A DNA stretch of 64,000 nt from Mumia sp. Pv4-285 (GCF_041320275.1 NZ_CP162023.1:2480001-2544000); one strand, 5' to 3'. Positions 1 through 9,235 are shown, counted from the first letter of the stretch. Translations and numbers: made by a program. The notes: a model not told the origin generated them from the letters alone.

Positions 1-1
1 C

Positions 2-724
2 TCGGGCGCGGTGCTCGTCGACGGCGTGGACCCGTTCGAGAACGCCGTGGTCATGGCTGGGGTCCAGCTCGTCCGCGAGTCCGGCGACGTCGTCCGCGAC
101 TCGCCGATCAACGACACTCTGGGCTACTACTCGGAGGTGCGCCCGCACTGGGACGCCGACTATGCCGCGGCACTGCTCGACCTGTTCGGGATCGACCCCT
201 CCAAGGACCCGAACAAGCTGTCTCGCGGCAAGCAGTCCGCGCTCGGCTGCACGATCGGGCTCGCCGCCCGCGCGCCGCTGACGATCTTCGACGAGTCGTA
301 CCTCGGCATGGACGCGCCGAGCCGCTACGCCTTCTACGACGCGCTGCTCGACGACTACACCGAGCACCCGCGCACGATCATCGTCTCGAGCCACCTCATC
401 GAGGAGGTGGAGCGCCTGTTCGAGGACGTCGTCGTGCTCCACGAGGGCCGCGCCGTCGTCGCCGAGACCGCCGACGTCCTGCGCGACCGCGCCGTCAGCG
501 TCGTCGGTCCGACGTCGGCGGTGACCAAGCTCGCCGACGGGCGCCACACGCTCTCCACGCGGACCCTCGGCGGCTCCACCCAGATCACCGTCCAGGGCGC
601 CCTCGACCCTGCCGAGGTCGCCCGCGCGCGCGACCTCGGCGTCGAGATCGCCCGCGTGTCCATCCAGGACCTGTTCATCCACCTCACCCAGGAGACCCAC
701 CCCATGAAGGAGGACCGGCGATGA
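2..724 (+). CDS. ABC transporter ATP-binding protein (5' end outside window)
   Basis: This is the C-terminal part of an ABC transporter ATPase, the subunit that powers a membrane exporter by ATP hydrolysis. The reading frame is open to the left edge, so the Walker A region lies outside the window. Visible motifs are a variant signature (LSRGKQSALG), Walker B (LTIFDES, with the catalytic Glu) and the switch His in VSSHLIEE. The last third is a variable C-terminal extension. Its TGA stop overlaps the ATG of the next gene (ATGA), so the two are translationally coupled and probably form one transporter. The substrate is unknown. Confidence 0.85.
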   Translation, partial: SGAVLVDGVDPFENAVVMAGVQLVRESGDVVRDSPINDTLGYYSEVRPHWDADYAAALLDLFGIDPSKDPNKLSRGKQSALGCTIGLAARAPLTIFDESYLGMDAPSRYAFYDALLDDYTEHPRTIIVSSHLIEEVERLFEDVVVLHEGRAVVAETADVLRDRAVSVVGPTSAVTKLADGRHTLSTRTLGGSTQITVQGALDPAEVARARDLGVEIARVSIQDLFIHLTQETHPMKEDRR

Positions 725-1491
725 CCGCGACCCTCTCCCCCGTCACCGCACGCGACCAGGACCAGCGCGGCACCCGGACCAGCGGGTACGCGATGTTCGT
801 CGGGACCTGGCAGATCAGCATCTACTTCTGGATCGCCGTCGTCATGATCAGCGCGGTCCTCACCGTCGTGCTGAACACGTGGGACGAGATCGACGGCAGC
901 GTCGCCGACGGCATCCTCGGATCCGCGCCGATCTTCCTCAGCGTCATGGGCGTGATCGTCCCGCTGGGTCTCCTGCCGCTGCACCTTGCCGGCGGAGTCA
1001 CCAGGCGGTCGTTCGGCCGCGGAGTCGTCACCGCAGCCATCGGGCTCGGGGTGACGTTCGGGTTCGCCGGAGCCGTCGGGATGCTCGTCGAGAGTCTTGT
1101 GTTCAGTGCGCTCGACTGGTCGACCGCCGTCGACGCCCCGGGCTTGTACGACTCGTCCGGCGACTTCCTCCTGATCTGGCTGTCGTGGACGCTGAGCTGC
1201 ATCGCGTACACCCTCGCCGGTGCGGCCATCTCGCTCGGCTACTACCGGTGGGGCAGCATCCTCGGAACACTCCAGATGGCGGCAGCCATCGCACTGGTCG
1301 TCGCTGGTGAGCTGGCGCTCGGCGGAGGGTTGACGAGCGGGACGCTGGGTCGGATCTTCGGCGACGACCAGCTGCCCGTCCTCGTGGCGGTGCTCGTGTC
1401 GGCGGCCGTGCTCGCGGCACTGGGCTATCTCGTCGCCCGCACCGTCCGAGAGATCCCGCTGAAGACCGGCTCCCGCGCGGCCTGCGGCTGA
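721..1491 (+). CDS. ABC transporter membrane subunit (putative)
   Basis: A 256-residue integral membrane protein with about six hydrophobic segments, roughly residues 25-50, 75-100, 105-130, 145-175, 180-205 and 215-240. It has no recognisable enzyme motif. Start-stop overlap with the preceding ABC ATPase implies it is the membrane partner of that exporter. The sequence does not show what is transported. It ends convergently against the DNA ligase gene, with only about 16 bp between the two stops. Confidence 0.65.
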   Translation: MTATLSPVTARDQDQRGTRTSGYAMFVGTWQISIYFWIAVVMISAVLTVVLNTWDEIDGSVADGILGSAPIFLSVMGVIVPLGLLPLHLAGGVTRRSFGRGVVTAAIGLGVTFGFAGAVGMLVESLVFSALDWSTAVDAPGLYDSSGDFLLIWLSWTLSCIAYTLAGAAISLGYYRWGSILGTLQMAAAIALVVAGELALGGGLTSGTLGRIFGDDQLPVLVAVLVSAAVLAALGYLVARTVREIPLKTGSRAACG

Positions 1492-1507
1492 GCCGGCCAG
1501 CGGGCCG

Positions 1508-2593
1508 TCAGGCCAGGATGGCGGCGAGGTCGTACGAGGCAACCTCCTCGAGCTGCTCGTACGTGCACGACTCGGGGTCGCGGTCCGTCCTCCACCTGCG
1601 GAAGCGGGCGGTGTGACGGAACCGCGTCCCTTCCATGTGCTCGTAGGCGACCTCGGCCACGAGCACCGGCCGGATCGGCACGAAGGACAGGTCCTTGCCG
1701 GCGCTCCACCGGCTCTGTGCGCCGGGCAGCCGGTCGGACTGGTGCGCCTCGGCCTCGGCCCAGCGCCCCCACGGATGGTCGGCGAAGTCCACCTTCAGCC
1801 GGTCGAGCTCGGCGACGAGCTCACCGCGCCGCGCCGCGGTGAACGCCGCGCACACCCCGACGTGCTGCAGGTCGCCCGCCTCGTTGTAGAGCCCGAGCAG
1901 CATCGAGCCCAGGAGCGGCTCCTCCGGCGTCGACGTCTTGTGGAAGCGGTAGCCGGCGACCACGACGTCGGCCGTCCGCTCGTGCTTCACCTTGAGCATC
2001 GTGCGGCCGTTCTCGGCGTACGGCGCTCGTAGCGGCTTCGCGACGACCCCGTCGAGCCCGGCGCCCTCGAACTGGCCGAACCAGTCCTCCGCGATCGCCG
2101 GGTCCAGGGTCGTACGGGTGGTGTGGACGGGGTCGCGAGCGTCCTCGAGCGCCTCCACCAGGCGCGCGCGGCGCAGCTCGAACGGCTCCTCCCTGAGGTC
2201 GTCGTCGCCGAGCGCGAGCAGGTCGAAGGCGACGTACGAGGCAGGAGTCTCCTCGGCGAGGCGCGTGATCCGTGAGGCGGCCGGGTGGATCCGCTCCTGG
2301 AGCACCTCGAACTCGAGCCGCCCGTCGATCGCCACGATGATCTCCCCGTCGAGGACGCAGCGTTCCGGGAGGTTCTCCAGGAACGCTGCGACCAGCTCGG
2401 GGAAGTAACGCGTCAGGTCACGGGTGTTGCGACTCGTCATCTCGACGGTGTCGCCGTCCCGGAAGACGATGCAGCGGAAGCCGTCCCACTTGGGTTCGTA
2501 CGACAGGCCGCCGTCGACCTTCGCCGGGTCCGGCACGCCCTTGACCGACTTGGCCAGCATCGGGCGTACCGGCGGCATCACCGGGAGCTCCAT
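1508..2593 (-). CDS. ligC: ATP-dependent DNA ligase, LigC type
   Basis: The 361-residue protein has the nucleotidyltransferase motifs of ATP-dependent DNA ligases. Motif I is EPKWDGFR with the adenylated Lys at about residue 35, followed by LDGEIIV, SYVAFDLL, LDGVVAKPL and MLKVKH (motif V). An OB-fold follows to the C-terminus. Length matches the small actinobacterial LigC enzymes, which act as accessory ligases in repair beside the NAD-dependent replicative LigA. No Ku or primase gene is adjacent. Its ATG follows the stop of the MMPL gene by only a few bases, so the two are probably co-transcribed. Confidence 0.88.
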   Translation of the reverse strand: MELPVMPPVRPMLAKSVKGVPDPAKVDGGLSYEPKWDGFRCIVFRDGDTVEMTSRNTRDLTRYFPELVAAFLENLPERCVLDGEIIVAIDGRLEFEVLQERIHPAASRITRLAEETPASYVAFDLLALGDDDLREEPFELRRARLVEALEDARDPVHTTRTTLDPAIAEDWFGQFEGAGLDGVVAKPLRAPYAENGRTMLKVKHERTADVVVAGYRFHKTSTPEEPLLGSMLLGLYNEAGDLQHVGVCAAFTAARRGELVAELDRLKVDFADHPWGRWAEAEAHQSDRLPGAQSRWSAGKDLSFVPIRPVLVAEVAYEHMEGTRFRHTARFRRWRTDRDPESCTYEQLEEVASYDLAAILA

Positions 2594-2596
2594 GCG

Positions 2597-4759
2597 TCAC
2601 TCCTTCTGGGTCAGTTCCTCGGGGGCGAGGTCGACCGGATCGTCGGTCTCATCCGGGCGCGCCTGGTCACCGTGTCCCGGCCACCAGGCCGTGTGGCCGA
2701 GCAGCGCAGTCAGCGACGGGGTGAAGAACATCGACATCACGAACGCGGCGACGAGGATGCCGAACGAGATCGCGAAGCCCATCGACACCAGCAGCGGGTT
2801 GCCGCCCAGCATGAGTGCAGCGAACGATCCGGCCAGGATCAGGCCCGCAGCAGCGATGGTCGGGCCCGCGTGGCGTACGGCCCAGGCTGCGGCGTCGTGC
2901 GGACTCTTGCCCTGCCGCGACTCTTCTCTCAGGCGAGCGATCATCAAGATGTTGTAGTCGGTGCCGAGCGCGACCACGAAGAGGTAGATGTAGATCGGCA
3001 ACATGAAGATGAGGCCGTCTTCGCCCTTGAACACCTGGAACACCAGCACCGTGGCACCCAGGGTCGCGCCGAAGCCGAGGCCGACCGACGCCATCAGGTA
3101 GAGAGGCGCGACCAGGCTGCGGAGCAGGACGGCGAGGATCACCATGATCAGCAGGGCGGCGACCGGGAACACCACGGAGTAGTCGCGGACCATCGCGTCT
3201 TGCAGATCGACGAAGATCGACGTCGTCCCACCGACCAACGCCTCGGCGCCATCCGGAGCGCCGTCGTGCGCCGTCGTACGGATCGGGCCCTCGACGTTCT
3301 CCATCGCCGCATCCGACATCGGGTCGTCGTCGAGCGTCACGATGAACAGCGCGGCGGTGCCGTCGGCGCTGGGGATCGGGTCGGCGACCTGAGCCACTCC
3401 CTCGGCCTCGCCGAGCGCAGACCCGAACGGGGCGAGCTCGTCCTGGGCGATCGGCTCGCCGTCGGTGCTGCGCAGGAGGACGGTCTGCGGCGCGGTCGCA
3501 CCGGCCGGGTAGCCCTCGAGCATGCGCTCGCTCGCGACCATCGACTCCGCGTCGTCGGGAAGGCTCATCTGCGAGAAGTCGAACGACGGCTTGAAGCCGA
3601 AGGCGAAGATCGCGAGCACGGCGAGGAGGAGACCCGACGCGAGCGCGAAGCGACCCGGGTGGCGTCCGAGCGAGTCGCCCACCGCCGCGAAGCGTGCGCC
3701 CTTCGGCTCCTTCTTCCACGCCTTCGACGGCCAGAAGACCTTCGTGCCGAGCAGCGAGACGACAGCCGGGATCAGCGTGAGCGCCGCGACGACCGTCACC
3801 GCGACGGCGATCGCGAGCGCGGGCCCGATCGACCGGAAGATGCTCAGCGACGACAGCACCAGGGCCAGGAACGCGACGATCACGGCACCGCCGGCGGAGG
3901 CGATCGCCTCACCCGCCCGCTCGATCGCGTGCACCATCGCTGCCTTGGGCTCCTCGCCCTCGCGCAGCCGCTCTCGGTAGCGGAACATCAGGAACAGGAT
4001 GTAGTCGGTGCCGATGCCGAACAGCACGACGATCAGGATCACCGTGATCGAAGAGTCGGCCTGGAGCCCGAAGGCCTCGTTGGCGATGGAGATCAGGCCG
4101 GTCGCGACCTGGGAGATGATCGTGATCACCACGATCGGCAGCAGCGCGACGATCGGGCTCCGGAAGATGATGAGGAGCAGGACGACGATCAGACCGATCG
4201 TCGCGACGCCGACGGCTGCCTCGGCGCCGCTCGCGGCCTCCTCGGCGTCGAGGTTCTGAGCGATCGACCCTGTCACGCCGACACGCAGGTCAGTGCCCTC
4301 GACTGCGTCCTTGGCCTGCTCGCGCAGCTCCTTGGCGCTGTCGGTCAGGGTCGTGTCGAACGGGTCCGTGCCTTCCGTGAGCCCAGCCGTGATGGTCTGG
4401 ACGACACCGTTCTCCGACGGCGGGTTCGCCGTGATGTCGGCGAGGTGCTCGATGTCTGCGGCGCTCAGGTCCTCGGCGAGCGCCTCGACAGCAGCGGAGT
4501 CCTCGTCGGTGAGCGGCTCGCCGTCCTCACGGTCGATGACCACGATCGCTGCAGGCTCGGTGTCGGCCAGCTCAGGGAACGCGTCGGCCTGGGCCTCCAG
4601 CGCCTTGATCGACTCGTAGTCGCGCGGCAGGAAGTCGGCCTCGTCCGACGTCGACTGCAACGGTGGGGCCAGAGCGACCACTGCTACCGCGAGCACGATC
4701 CACGCGAGAATGACCTGCCACGGATGACGGACGACATACCGTCCCAACGAGCCGAACAC
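2597..4759 (-). CDS. MMPL/RND-family membrane exporter
   Basis: A 720-residue member of the MMPL branch of RND transporters, proton-driven exporters often of lipids or hydrophobic compounds. It has two similar halves, each a transmembrane helix, a large extracytoplasmic loop and a block of about five helices. Paired GTDY motifs (GTDYILFLMFRYRE near the middle, GTDYNILMIARLREE in the second half) match the Asp-Tyr proton-relay pairs of the family. I chose the GTG at 4759 because GGGGAGGGG lies just upstream and the protein then begins with a normal N-terminus (MFGSLGRYVVRHP). An ATG 54 bases further upstream lacks this support. The substrate is not predictable. Confidence 0.85.
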   Translation of the reverse strand: MFGSLGRYVVRHPWQVILAWIVLAVAVVALAPPLQSTSDEADFLPRDYESIKALEAQADAFPELADTEPAAIVVIDREDGEPLTDEDSAAVEALAEDLSAADIEHLADITANPPSENGVVQTITAGLTEGTDPFDTTLTDSAKELREQAKDAVEGTDLRVGVTGSIAQNLDAEEAASGAEAAVGVATIGLIVVLLLIIFRSPIVALLPIVVITIISQVATGLISIANEAFGLQADSSITVILIVVLFGIGTDYILFLMFRYRERLREGEEPKAAMVHAIERAGEAIASAGGAVIVAFLALVLSSLSIFRSIGPALAIAVAVTVVAALTLIPAVVSLLGTKVFWPSKAWKKEPKGARFAAVGDSLGRHPGRFALASGLLLAVLAIFAFGFKPSFDFSQMSLPDDAESMVASERMLEGYPAGATAPQTVLLRSTDGEPIAQDELAPFGSALGEAEGVAQVADPIPSADGTAALFIVTLDDDPMSDAAMENVEGPIRTTAHDGAPDGAEALVGGTTSIFVDLQDAMVRDYSVVFPVAALLIMVILAVLLRSLVAPLYLMASVGLGFGATLGATVLVFQVFKGEDGLIFMLPIYIYLFVVALGTDYNILMIARLREESRQGKSPHDAAAWAVRHAGPTIAAAGLILAGSFAALMLGGNPLLVSMGFAISFGILVAAFVMSMFFTPSLTALLGHTAWWPGHGDQARPDETDDPVDLAPEELTQKE

Positions 4760-4821
4760 CTGACCCCTCCCCGGGCCACCCCAGCGGTGGCCCCAGCAGA
4801 CCCTATCGAACACGAGATCTC

Positions 4822-4827
4822 TAGACT
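4822..4827 (+). promoter_or_regulatory. -10 box TAGACT, leaderless start of the drrA-like gene
   Basis: TAGACT matches the actinobacterial TANNNT -10 consensus and ends 6 nt before the GTG start at 4834. No ribosome binding site is present. That spacing places the transcription start at or next to the start codon, as in leaderless mRNAs. Confidence 0.5.
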
Positions 4828-4833
4828 GAGCCA

Positions 4834-5757
4834 GTGAATTCCCTCGCCGTGGAGGTCGCCGGCCTCGTCATGCGCTACGGCGAGGCGACCGCTGTCGACG
4901 GTCTCAGCCTCGCGGTGGAGCCGGGCACCGTGACGGCTGTCCTCGGTCCCAACGGCGCCGGCAAGACCACGACGATCGAGACCTGCGAGGGATACCGCCG
5001 CCCGCAGACCGGCACGGTGCGCGTCCTCGGGCTCGATCCGGTCCGCGACGCGGTGCAGCTCCGTCCTCGGGTGGGCGTCATGCTCCAGAGCGGCGGGGCG
5101 TGGTCGGCGTCGTACCCGCACGAGATGCTGCGCTACGTCGCTCGCCTGTACGCCGACCCGCTCGACGTCGACGCCCTGATCGACCGACTCGGCCTCGGCG
5201 GGATCGGCCGCACCCCGTACCGTCGCCTGTCCGGTGGCCAGCAGCAGCGCCTCGCCCTCGCCACGGCGCTCGTGGGACGACCCGAGCTGGTGTTCCTCGA
5301 CGAGCCCACCGCCGGGCTGGACCCGCAGGCACGACGCGCCACCTGGGAGCTCGTCGAGGAGCTGCGCGCGAGCGGCGTCACGGTCGTGCTCACCACCCAC
5401 TTCATGGACGAGGTCGAGCGGCTCGCCGACTGGGTCCACGTGCTCGACCACGGTCGCCTGATCGCGTCCGGGAGCCCGAAGTCACTGACCAGCGACGGCG
5501 CCGAGAACACGCTCCGGGTCGACGGACCGGCGGGTATCGACGTCTCCGGTCTGATCGCAGCGCTGCCCGCCGGGACGCAGGTCGTGGAGCAGACACCCGG
5601 CCAGTACCTCGTCTCGGGCGCGATCGACGCGGCGCTGCTGCACGCGGTGACCGGGTGGTTCGCCGCGGAGGGCGTGCTCCTGGACGGCATCGGCGTACGC
5701 CGACGCACGCTCGAGGACGTCTTCCTCGACCTCACAGGACGGGAGCTGCGCTCGTGA
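4834..5757 (+). CDS. Multidrug ABC exporter ATP-binding protein (DrrA-like)
   Basis: A 307-residue ABC ATPase with all motifs: Walker A (GPNGAGKTTT, about residue 38), Q-loop (MLQSGG), signature (LSGGQQQRLALA), Walker B (LVFLDEPTAGLD) and H-loop (TTHFMDE). The C-terminal third after about residue 220 is the regulatory extension typical of DrrA/CcmA-type exporters. The downstream permease overlaps it by GTGA, so the two form a two-gene exporter. It is divergent from the MMPL gene with 74 bp between. Substrate unknown; drug, lipid or antibiotic export are family possibilities. Confidence 0.9.
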   Translation: MNSLAVEVAGLVMRYGEATAVDGLSLAVEPGTVTAVLGPNGAGKTTTIETCEGYRRPQTGTVRVLGLDPVRDAVQLRPRVGVMLQSGGAWSASYPHEMLRYVARLYADPLDVDALIDRLGLGGIGRTPYRRLSGGQQQRLALATALVGRPELVFLDEPTAGLDPQARRATWELVEELRASGVTVVLTTHFMDEVERLADWVHVLDHGRLIASGSPKSLTSDGAENTLRVDGPAGIDVSGLIAALPAGTQVVEQTPGQYLVSGAIDAALLHAVTGWFAAEGVLLDGIGVRRRTLEDVFLDLTGRELRS

Positions 5758-6527
5758 GCCTCGACTTCGCACCCCGGCCCGGAGCCGCCCCCGTACGCCG
5801 CATGGTGCTCGCGCAGACCGTGATGGAGACGCGCCTGCTGATGCGCAACGGCGAGCAGCTCGGGCTCGCCCTGGTCATCCCTCTCCTGCTGCTGGTCGCC
5901 GGGACGTCGGCGACCCGCGTCGTCGACCTCGGCCCCGGGCGCCCGATCGACATCATCACGCCCGGCGTTCTGTCGCTCGCGATCGTCTCGTCCGCGTTCA
6001 CCTCGCTGGCGATCGCCACCGGGTTCGAGCGCCGCTACGGGGTGATCAAGCGGCTCGGCAGCACGCCGCTCCCCCGGTGGGGCCTGCTCGTCGGCAAGAT
6101 CGGCTCGGTCCTCGTCGTCCAGGTGGCGCAGCTCGTCATCCTGGTGCTGGTGGCGCTGTGGCTGGGCTGGGAGCCTCACGGCGGTGCCGCGTCGTACGGC
6201 TGGCTGGTGGTCCTCGCGCTGCTCGGCACCGCTGCGTTCGCCGCGCTCGCCCTGCTGCTCGCCGGCACGCTCCGGGCCGAGGCGACCCTCGCCGTCGCGA
6301 ACCTCGTCTACGTCCTGCTCGTGGTCGGCGGTGCGGTGCTGGTGCCGCTCAGCCGCTACCCGGACGCTGCCCAGACCTTCCTTTCCCTGCTGCCCTCGGG
6401 TGCCCTGTCGGAGGCGATCCGCACGGTGTTCGACGGCTCCGCGCCGCCGACGGAGAGCATCGTCGTGCTCCTGGTCTGGGCCGGCGTCGCCGCAGCACTG
6501 ACAGCCCGGACGTTCAAGTGGGAGTGA
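5754..6527 (+). CDS. ABC exporter permease (ABC-2 type, DrrB-like)
   Basis: A 257-residue permease starting with GTG at 5754, overlapping the stop of the ATPase (GTGA). An amphipathic N-terminus (about residues 15-30, ending LLMRNGEQ) precedes about six transmembrane segments, including LALVIPLLLLVAG and LVLLVWAGVAAALTA near the C-terminus. The layout and the conserved RRYGVIKRLGSTPLPR loop fit the ABC-2 family. It forms the channel of the exporter powered by the preceding gene and is followed after 4 bp by ctaA. Confidence 0.85.
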   Translation: MSLDFAPRPGAAPVRRMVLAQTVMETRLLMRNGEQLGLALVIPLLLLVAGTSATRVVDLGPGRPIDIITPGVLSLAIVSSAFTSLAIATGFERRYGVIKRLGSTPLPRWGLLVGKIGSVLVVQVAQLVILVLVALWLGWEPHGGAASYGWLVVLALLGTAAFAALALLLAGTLRAEATLAVANLVYVLLVVGGAVLVPLSRYPDAAQTFLSLLPSGALSEAIRTVFDGSAPPTESIVVLLVWAGVAAALTARTFKWE

Positions 6528-6531
6528 TCGC

Positions 6532-7425
6532 GTGATCGACAGGTTCCGCAGCCCGACCGTCGGATTCGTCCGTGCGTGGGCGTGGGCGTCGCTGGTCGCC
6601 AACATCGGCATCATCGTCACCGGCGCCGCGGTGCGTCTGACCGACTCCGGGCTCGGATGCCCGACCTGGCCCCGCTGCACCGACGCGTCGTACGTGCCGC
6701 ACGGTGAGCTCGGGCTCCACGGCGCCATCGAGTTCGGCAACCGGATGCTGACGTTCGTCCTGGTCGCGATCGCGATCGTGACGTGGTTCGTGGTCCGCGC
6801 CTGGAGGCCGCGACGCCCGTTCGCCGTGCGTGTCGCGACATTCATGGCCCTCGGCATCCCGTTGCAGGCCGTGGTGGGCGGTGTCGTCGTACGGCTGGAC
6901 CTGAACTCGTGGTCGGTCGCGATCCACCTCGCGATCTCGGTCGCGCTCGTGAGCCTGTCCACCGTGCTGGTGCGCGAGACGTTCCTCCCCCCGGGCGAGC
7001 CAGCCGACGTGGTGCCGTCACCTGTGCGGGTGCTCGGCTGGACCACGTACGCCGTGATGTGGGTGACGGTGATGATCGGCACCGTGGTGACCGGTGCGGG
7101 CCCCCACGCCGGCGACCCCGACACGGCACGCAACGGGTTCGACCCCGAGTCGGTGACGCAGCTGCACGCGGACGCGGTTTTCCTGCTGCTGGGTCTCTCG
7201 ATCGGGCTCGCCCTCGCGTACAGGGCAGTCGGCGCCCCGGCGTCCGCGGTGCGCGCTGCGGTCGTGCTCGTCGGCGTCGAGCTGGGGCAGGGGCTCGTCG
7301 GATTCGTCCAGTACTTCACCGACCTGCCTGAGGTGCTGGTCGCGCTCCACCTCCTCGGTGCGGGCATCCTCGCCGCCGCCGCGACCTGGGCGGCGATCGA
7401 GGCACGCGGCCGGACCAGCGCTTAG
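6532..7425 (+). CDS. ctaA: Heme A synthase, COX15/CtaA family
   Basis: A 297-residue polytopic membrane protein that oxidises heme O to heme A for aa3-type cytochrome oxidase. CtaA hallmarks are TGAAVRLTDSGLGCPTWPRC near residue 30, then heme-ligand His residues in LHGAIEFGNR, AIHLAIS, QLHADAV and ALHLLGAG. About eight transmembrane helices are visible. It starts with GTG 4 bp after the ABC permease, so it may be transcribed with the exporter. The heme O synthase gene ctaB, which makes its substrate, lies nearby on the opposite strand. Confidence 0.93.
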   Translation: MIDRFRSPTVGFVRAWAWASLVANIGIIVTGAAVRLTDSGLGCPTWPRCTDASYVPHGELGLHGAIEFGNRMLTFVLVAIAIVTWFVVRAWRPRRPFAVRVATFMALGIPLQAVVGGVVVRLDLNSWSVAIHLAISVALVSLSTVLVRETFLPPGEPADVVPSPVRVLGWTTYAVMWVTVMIGTVVTGAGPHAGDPDTARNGFDPESVTQLHADAVFLLLGLSIGLALAYRAVGAPASAVRAAVVLVGVELGQGLVGFVQYFTDLPEVLVALHLLGAGILAAAATWAAIEARGRTSA

Positions 7426-7428
7426 GCC

Positions 7429-7480
7429 TTGCGTATCGACATCGTGTCCACCACGTCGTCGCAAGGTCGATACGCAACGC
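7429..7480. repeat. Palindromic intergenic repeat, copy 1
   Basis: Perfect 12-bp inverted arms (TTGCGTATCGAC at 7429-7440, its complement at 7466-7477) flank a 25-nt loop. The element starts 3 bp after the ctaA stop. The same 52-bp sequence recurs in direct orientation at 7951-8002, with 42 of 52 positions identical. It may serve as the ctaA terminator, but there is no T-run. Confidence 0.75.
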
Positions 7481-7551
7481 ATCAGGTCGAGTCGGGACGC
7501 CTCCCGGCCTGCAGCAGCAGCTCCCGCACCTGCCGGCCGACGGTGTCACCG

Positions 7552-7882
7552 GCGCGACGAGGCGCTGCTGCGCGGCGGCCAGGATGATCGCTCGTGCGTC
7601 ACGCTCGTTGTCCGACCAGCTCGCGAAGTCGACCGCGCTCCGAGCCGGTCGTGTCCGCGATGGGAACCGTGCAGGATTGGCCCTGCCGATCGGCGCTCGA
7701 CGTCCGTCGATGGAGGGCATCACACCTCATTGGAGCGCGTACCTCGACGAGCGCGACGTCACACCGTAGACCTGGGAACGGACGTAGGCGTCGCCGAAGA
7801 CCGCGCGTGCCTGTGCGGAGGTGAGGACGTGGTGCTGGGCCTCGAGAAGGGCCCGCTGCTCGGAGCCGAGTGTGATGGTCAT
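7552..7882 (-). pseudogene. Decayed AbiEi/DUF559-like protein gene
   Basis: From an ATG at 7882, preceded by GTGGAGC, about 50 residues resemble the N-terminal winged-helix region of actinobacterial AbiEi/DUF559-like proteins (RALLEAQHHVLTSAQARAVF). The frame then meets an in-frame TGA at 7727-7729. Past it, in the same frame, comes a stretch typical of the middle of the family (SAVDFASWSDNERDARAI, then AAAQQRLVAP, about 7639-7552). The intervening segment is much too short, and the nuclease part with its EYEG-type motif is missing. An internal deletion plus a nonsense mutation explains this. An intact relative lies at 36877-37821. The family assignment is from pattern memory. Confidence 0.55.
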
Positions 7883-7947
7883 GCTCCACAAGTTGGGTCC
7901 GGCGTCCGGACCTTCACGCCGCAGATCGCGTCCCTGGGGAGACTGAG

Positions 7948-8002
7948 ACGTTGTGTATCGACATCGCGACCACCGTGTCGACACAACGTGGATACGGAAC
8001 GC
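7948..8002. repeat. Palindromic intergenic repeat, copy 2
   Basis: Direct-orientation copy of the element at 7429-7480. It has its own stem: ACGTTGTGT (7948-7956) pairs with 7981-7989, and CGACA (7959-7963) with 7976-7980, around a 12-nt loop. Although the primary sequence matches copy 1, the strongest pairing uses different positions. It ends 20 bp before the ctaB stop codon. Confidence 0.7.
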
Positions 8003-8021
8003 CTAAGCGCTCGTCAGGGCG

Positions 8022-8975
8022 TCAGCGCAGGAAGGGATCGATCGCCGCGGCGACGAAGAGGAGCGCGAGGTACGCGTTGGACCAGTGGAACAGGCGCATC
8101 GGCTTGAGCACCGACAGCTCCGAGCTGATCCGGGCACGAGCCTGGAGGCGGTGGGCCTCGACGATGAACGCCGCGCCGAGGACGACCGCCGCGACCGGGT
8201 AGAACCAGCCGGTGGGCGTGATCGGCCACAGGATGAGCGACGTCGCCACCATCGCGTACGAGTAGGCGACGATCTTGCGCGCCACGACGGTCGCCGGCGC
8301 GATCGACGGAAGCATCGGCACGTCGGCCGCGGCGTAGTCCTCGCGGTAGCGGATCGCCAGCGCCCAGAAGTGCGGCGGGGTCCAGAAGAAGACGACCAGG
8401 AACAGCACGACCGGTGGCCATGCGAGCTCGTCGGTGACCGCGGTCCAGCCGATGAGGGCCGGGAAGCAGCCGGCTGCGCCACCCCAGACGATGTTCTGGG
8501 AGGTGCGCCGCTTGAGGAGCATCGTGTAGCCGACGACGTAGAACACGTTCGCGGCGAGCGCGAGCCCGGCGGACAGCCAGTTGACCAGGAAGCCGAGCCA
8601 GAGCGTGGAGACGACGCCGAGCACGAGCCCGAACACGAGCGCGGACCTCGTCGTGACCGCGTGACGCGGCAGCGGGCGGCGGCGCGTCCGGCGCATCTGC
8701 TGGTCGATGTCGGCGTCGAAGACGCAGTTGAGCGCGTTCGCCGAGCCGGCCGACAGGGTGCCGCCGACGAGCGTGGCGAGCACCGGCCAGAGTGGCGGGA
8801 CGCCCTCGGCAGCGAGGAACATCACCGGCACGGTCGTCAGCAGGAGCAGCTCGATGATGCGAGGCTTCATCAGCCCGACGTACGCGTTGACGACGTCGAG
8901 AGCCCGGGGACGACCACTCGACGGGTGCGATGGGTGCTGGTGCGCAGCACTCAGCTCCGGGTCGATTGCGGTCAC
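8022..8975 (-). CDS. ctaB: Protoheme IX farnesyltransferase (heme O synthase)
   Basis: A 317-residue UbiA-superfamily membrane enzyme that adds a farnesyl group to protoheme to make heme O. The Asp-rich prenyl-diphosphate site reads [20 protein letters not shown] near residue 85, and a second acidic loop ([14 protein letters not shown]) follows [11 protein letters not shown]. About nine transmembrane helices are visible. I chose the GTG at 8975 because the N-terminus then has normal length and a TAGACT -10 box sits 7 nt upstream. It feeds CtaA and is divergent from tkt, an arrangement common in actinobacteria. Confidence 0.93.
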   Translation of the reverse strand: MTAIDPELSAAHQHPSHPSSGRPRALDVVNAYVGLMKPRIIELLLLTTVPVMFLAAEGVPPLWPVLATLVGGTLSAGSANALNCVFDADIDQQMRRTRRRPLPRHAVTTRSALVFGLVLGVVSTLWLGFLVNWLSAGLALAANVFYVVGYTMLLKRRTSQNIVWGGAAGCFPALIGWTAVTDELAWPPVVLFLVVFFWTPPHFWALAIRYREDYAAADVPMLPSIAPATVVARKIVAYSYAMVATSLILWPITPTGWFYPVAAVVLGAAFIVEAHRLQARARISSELSVLKPMRLFHWSNAYLALLFVAAAIDPFLR

Positions 8976-9235
8976 GTCCGCGAGTCTATCGGCCGGTTCG
9001 AGCGGTGCACGTCCGGGTGCGAGGAGGGTGGCGCCACCGTGACCGCGACCACGCTCGGCCCCGGCCTGCGACACCGTCGAGAGCCCGCCGTCCCATGGTG
9101 GGGAGCCGATCCGCGCGAACCTGGGCGCGCGAGTAGGCTCGACAACGAGACCTGTCCGTGATCCGGCCGCGCGCCCCCACGAGGTGCGTTGCGCGCGCCG
9201 GAGCCCCTGCACCACCGTCTGAGGAGCACGCCGAC
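8976..9235. other. Divergent promoter region between ctaB and tkt
   Basis: 260 bp without a gene. On the minus strand TAGACT (8983-8988) lies 7 nt before the ctaB GTG and predicts a leaderless transcript. On the plus strand TAGGCT (9134-9139) is a plausible -10 for tkt, whose ribosome site GAGGAG is near 9221. No operator palindrome stands out. Confidence 0.5.

Noticed and set aside
2285-4837. An 850-codon frame opposite the MMPL exporter and ligase
   Set aside because: Composition is Arg/Asp/Glu-biased with no motif, while both genes on the other strand have clear family motifs.
7429-8002. Possible insertion sequence or transposon with terminal repeats
   Set aside because: The end elements are direct rather than inverted relative to each other, no transposase is present, and no target-site duplication is visible at the borders.
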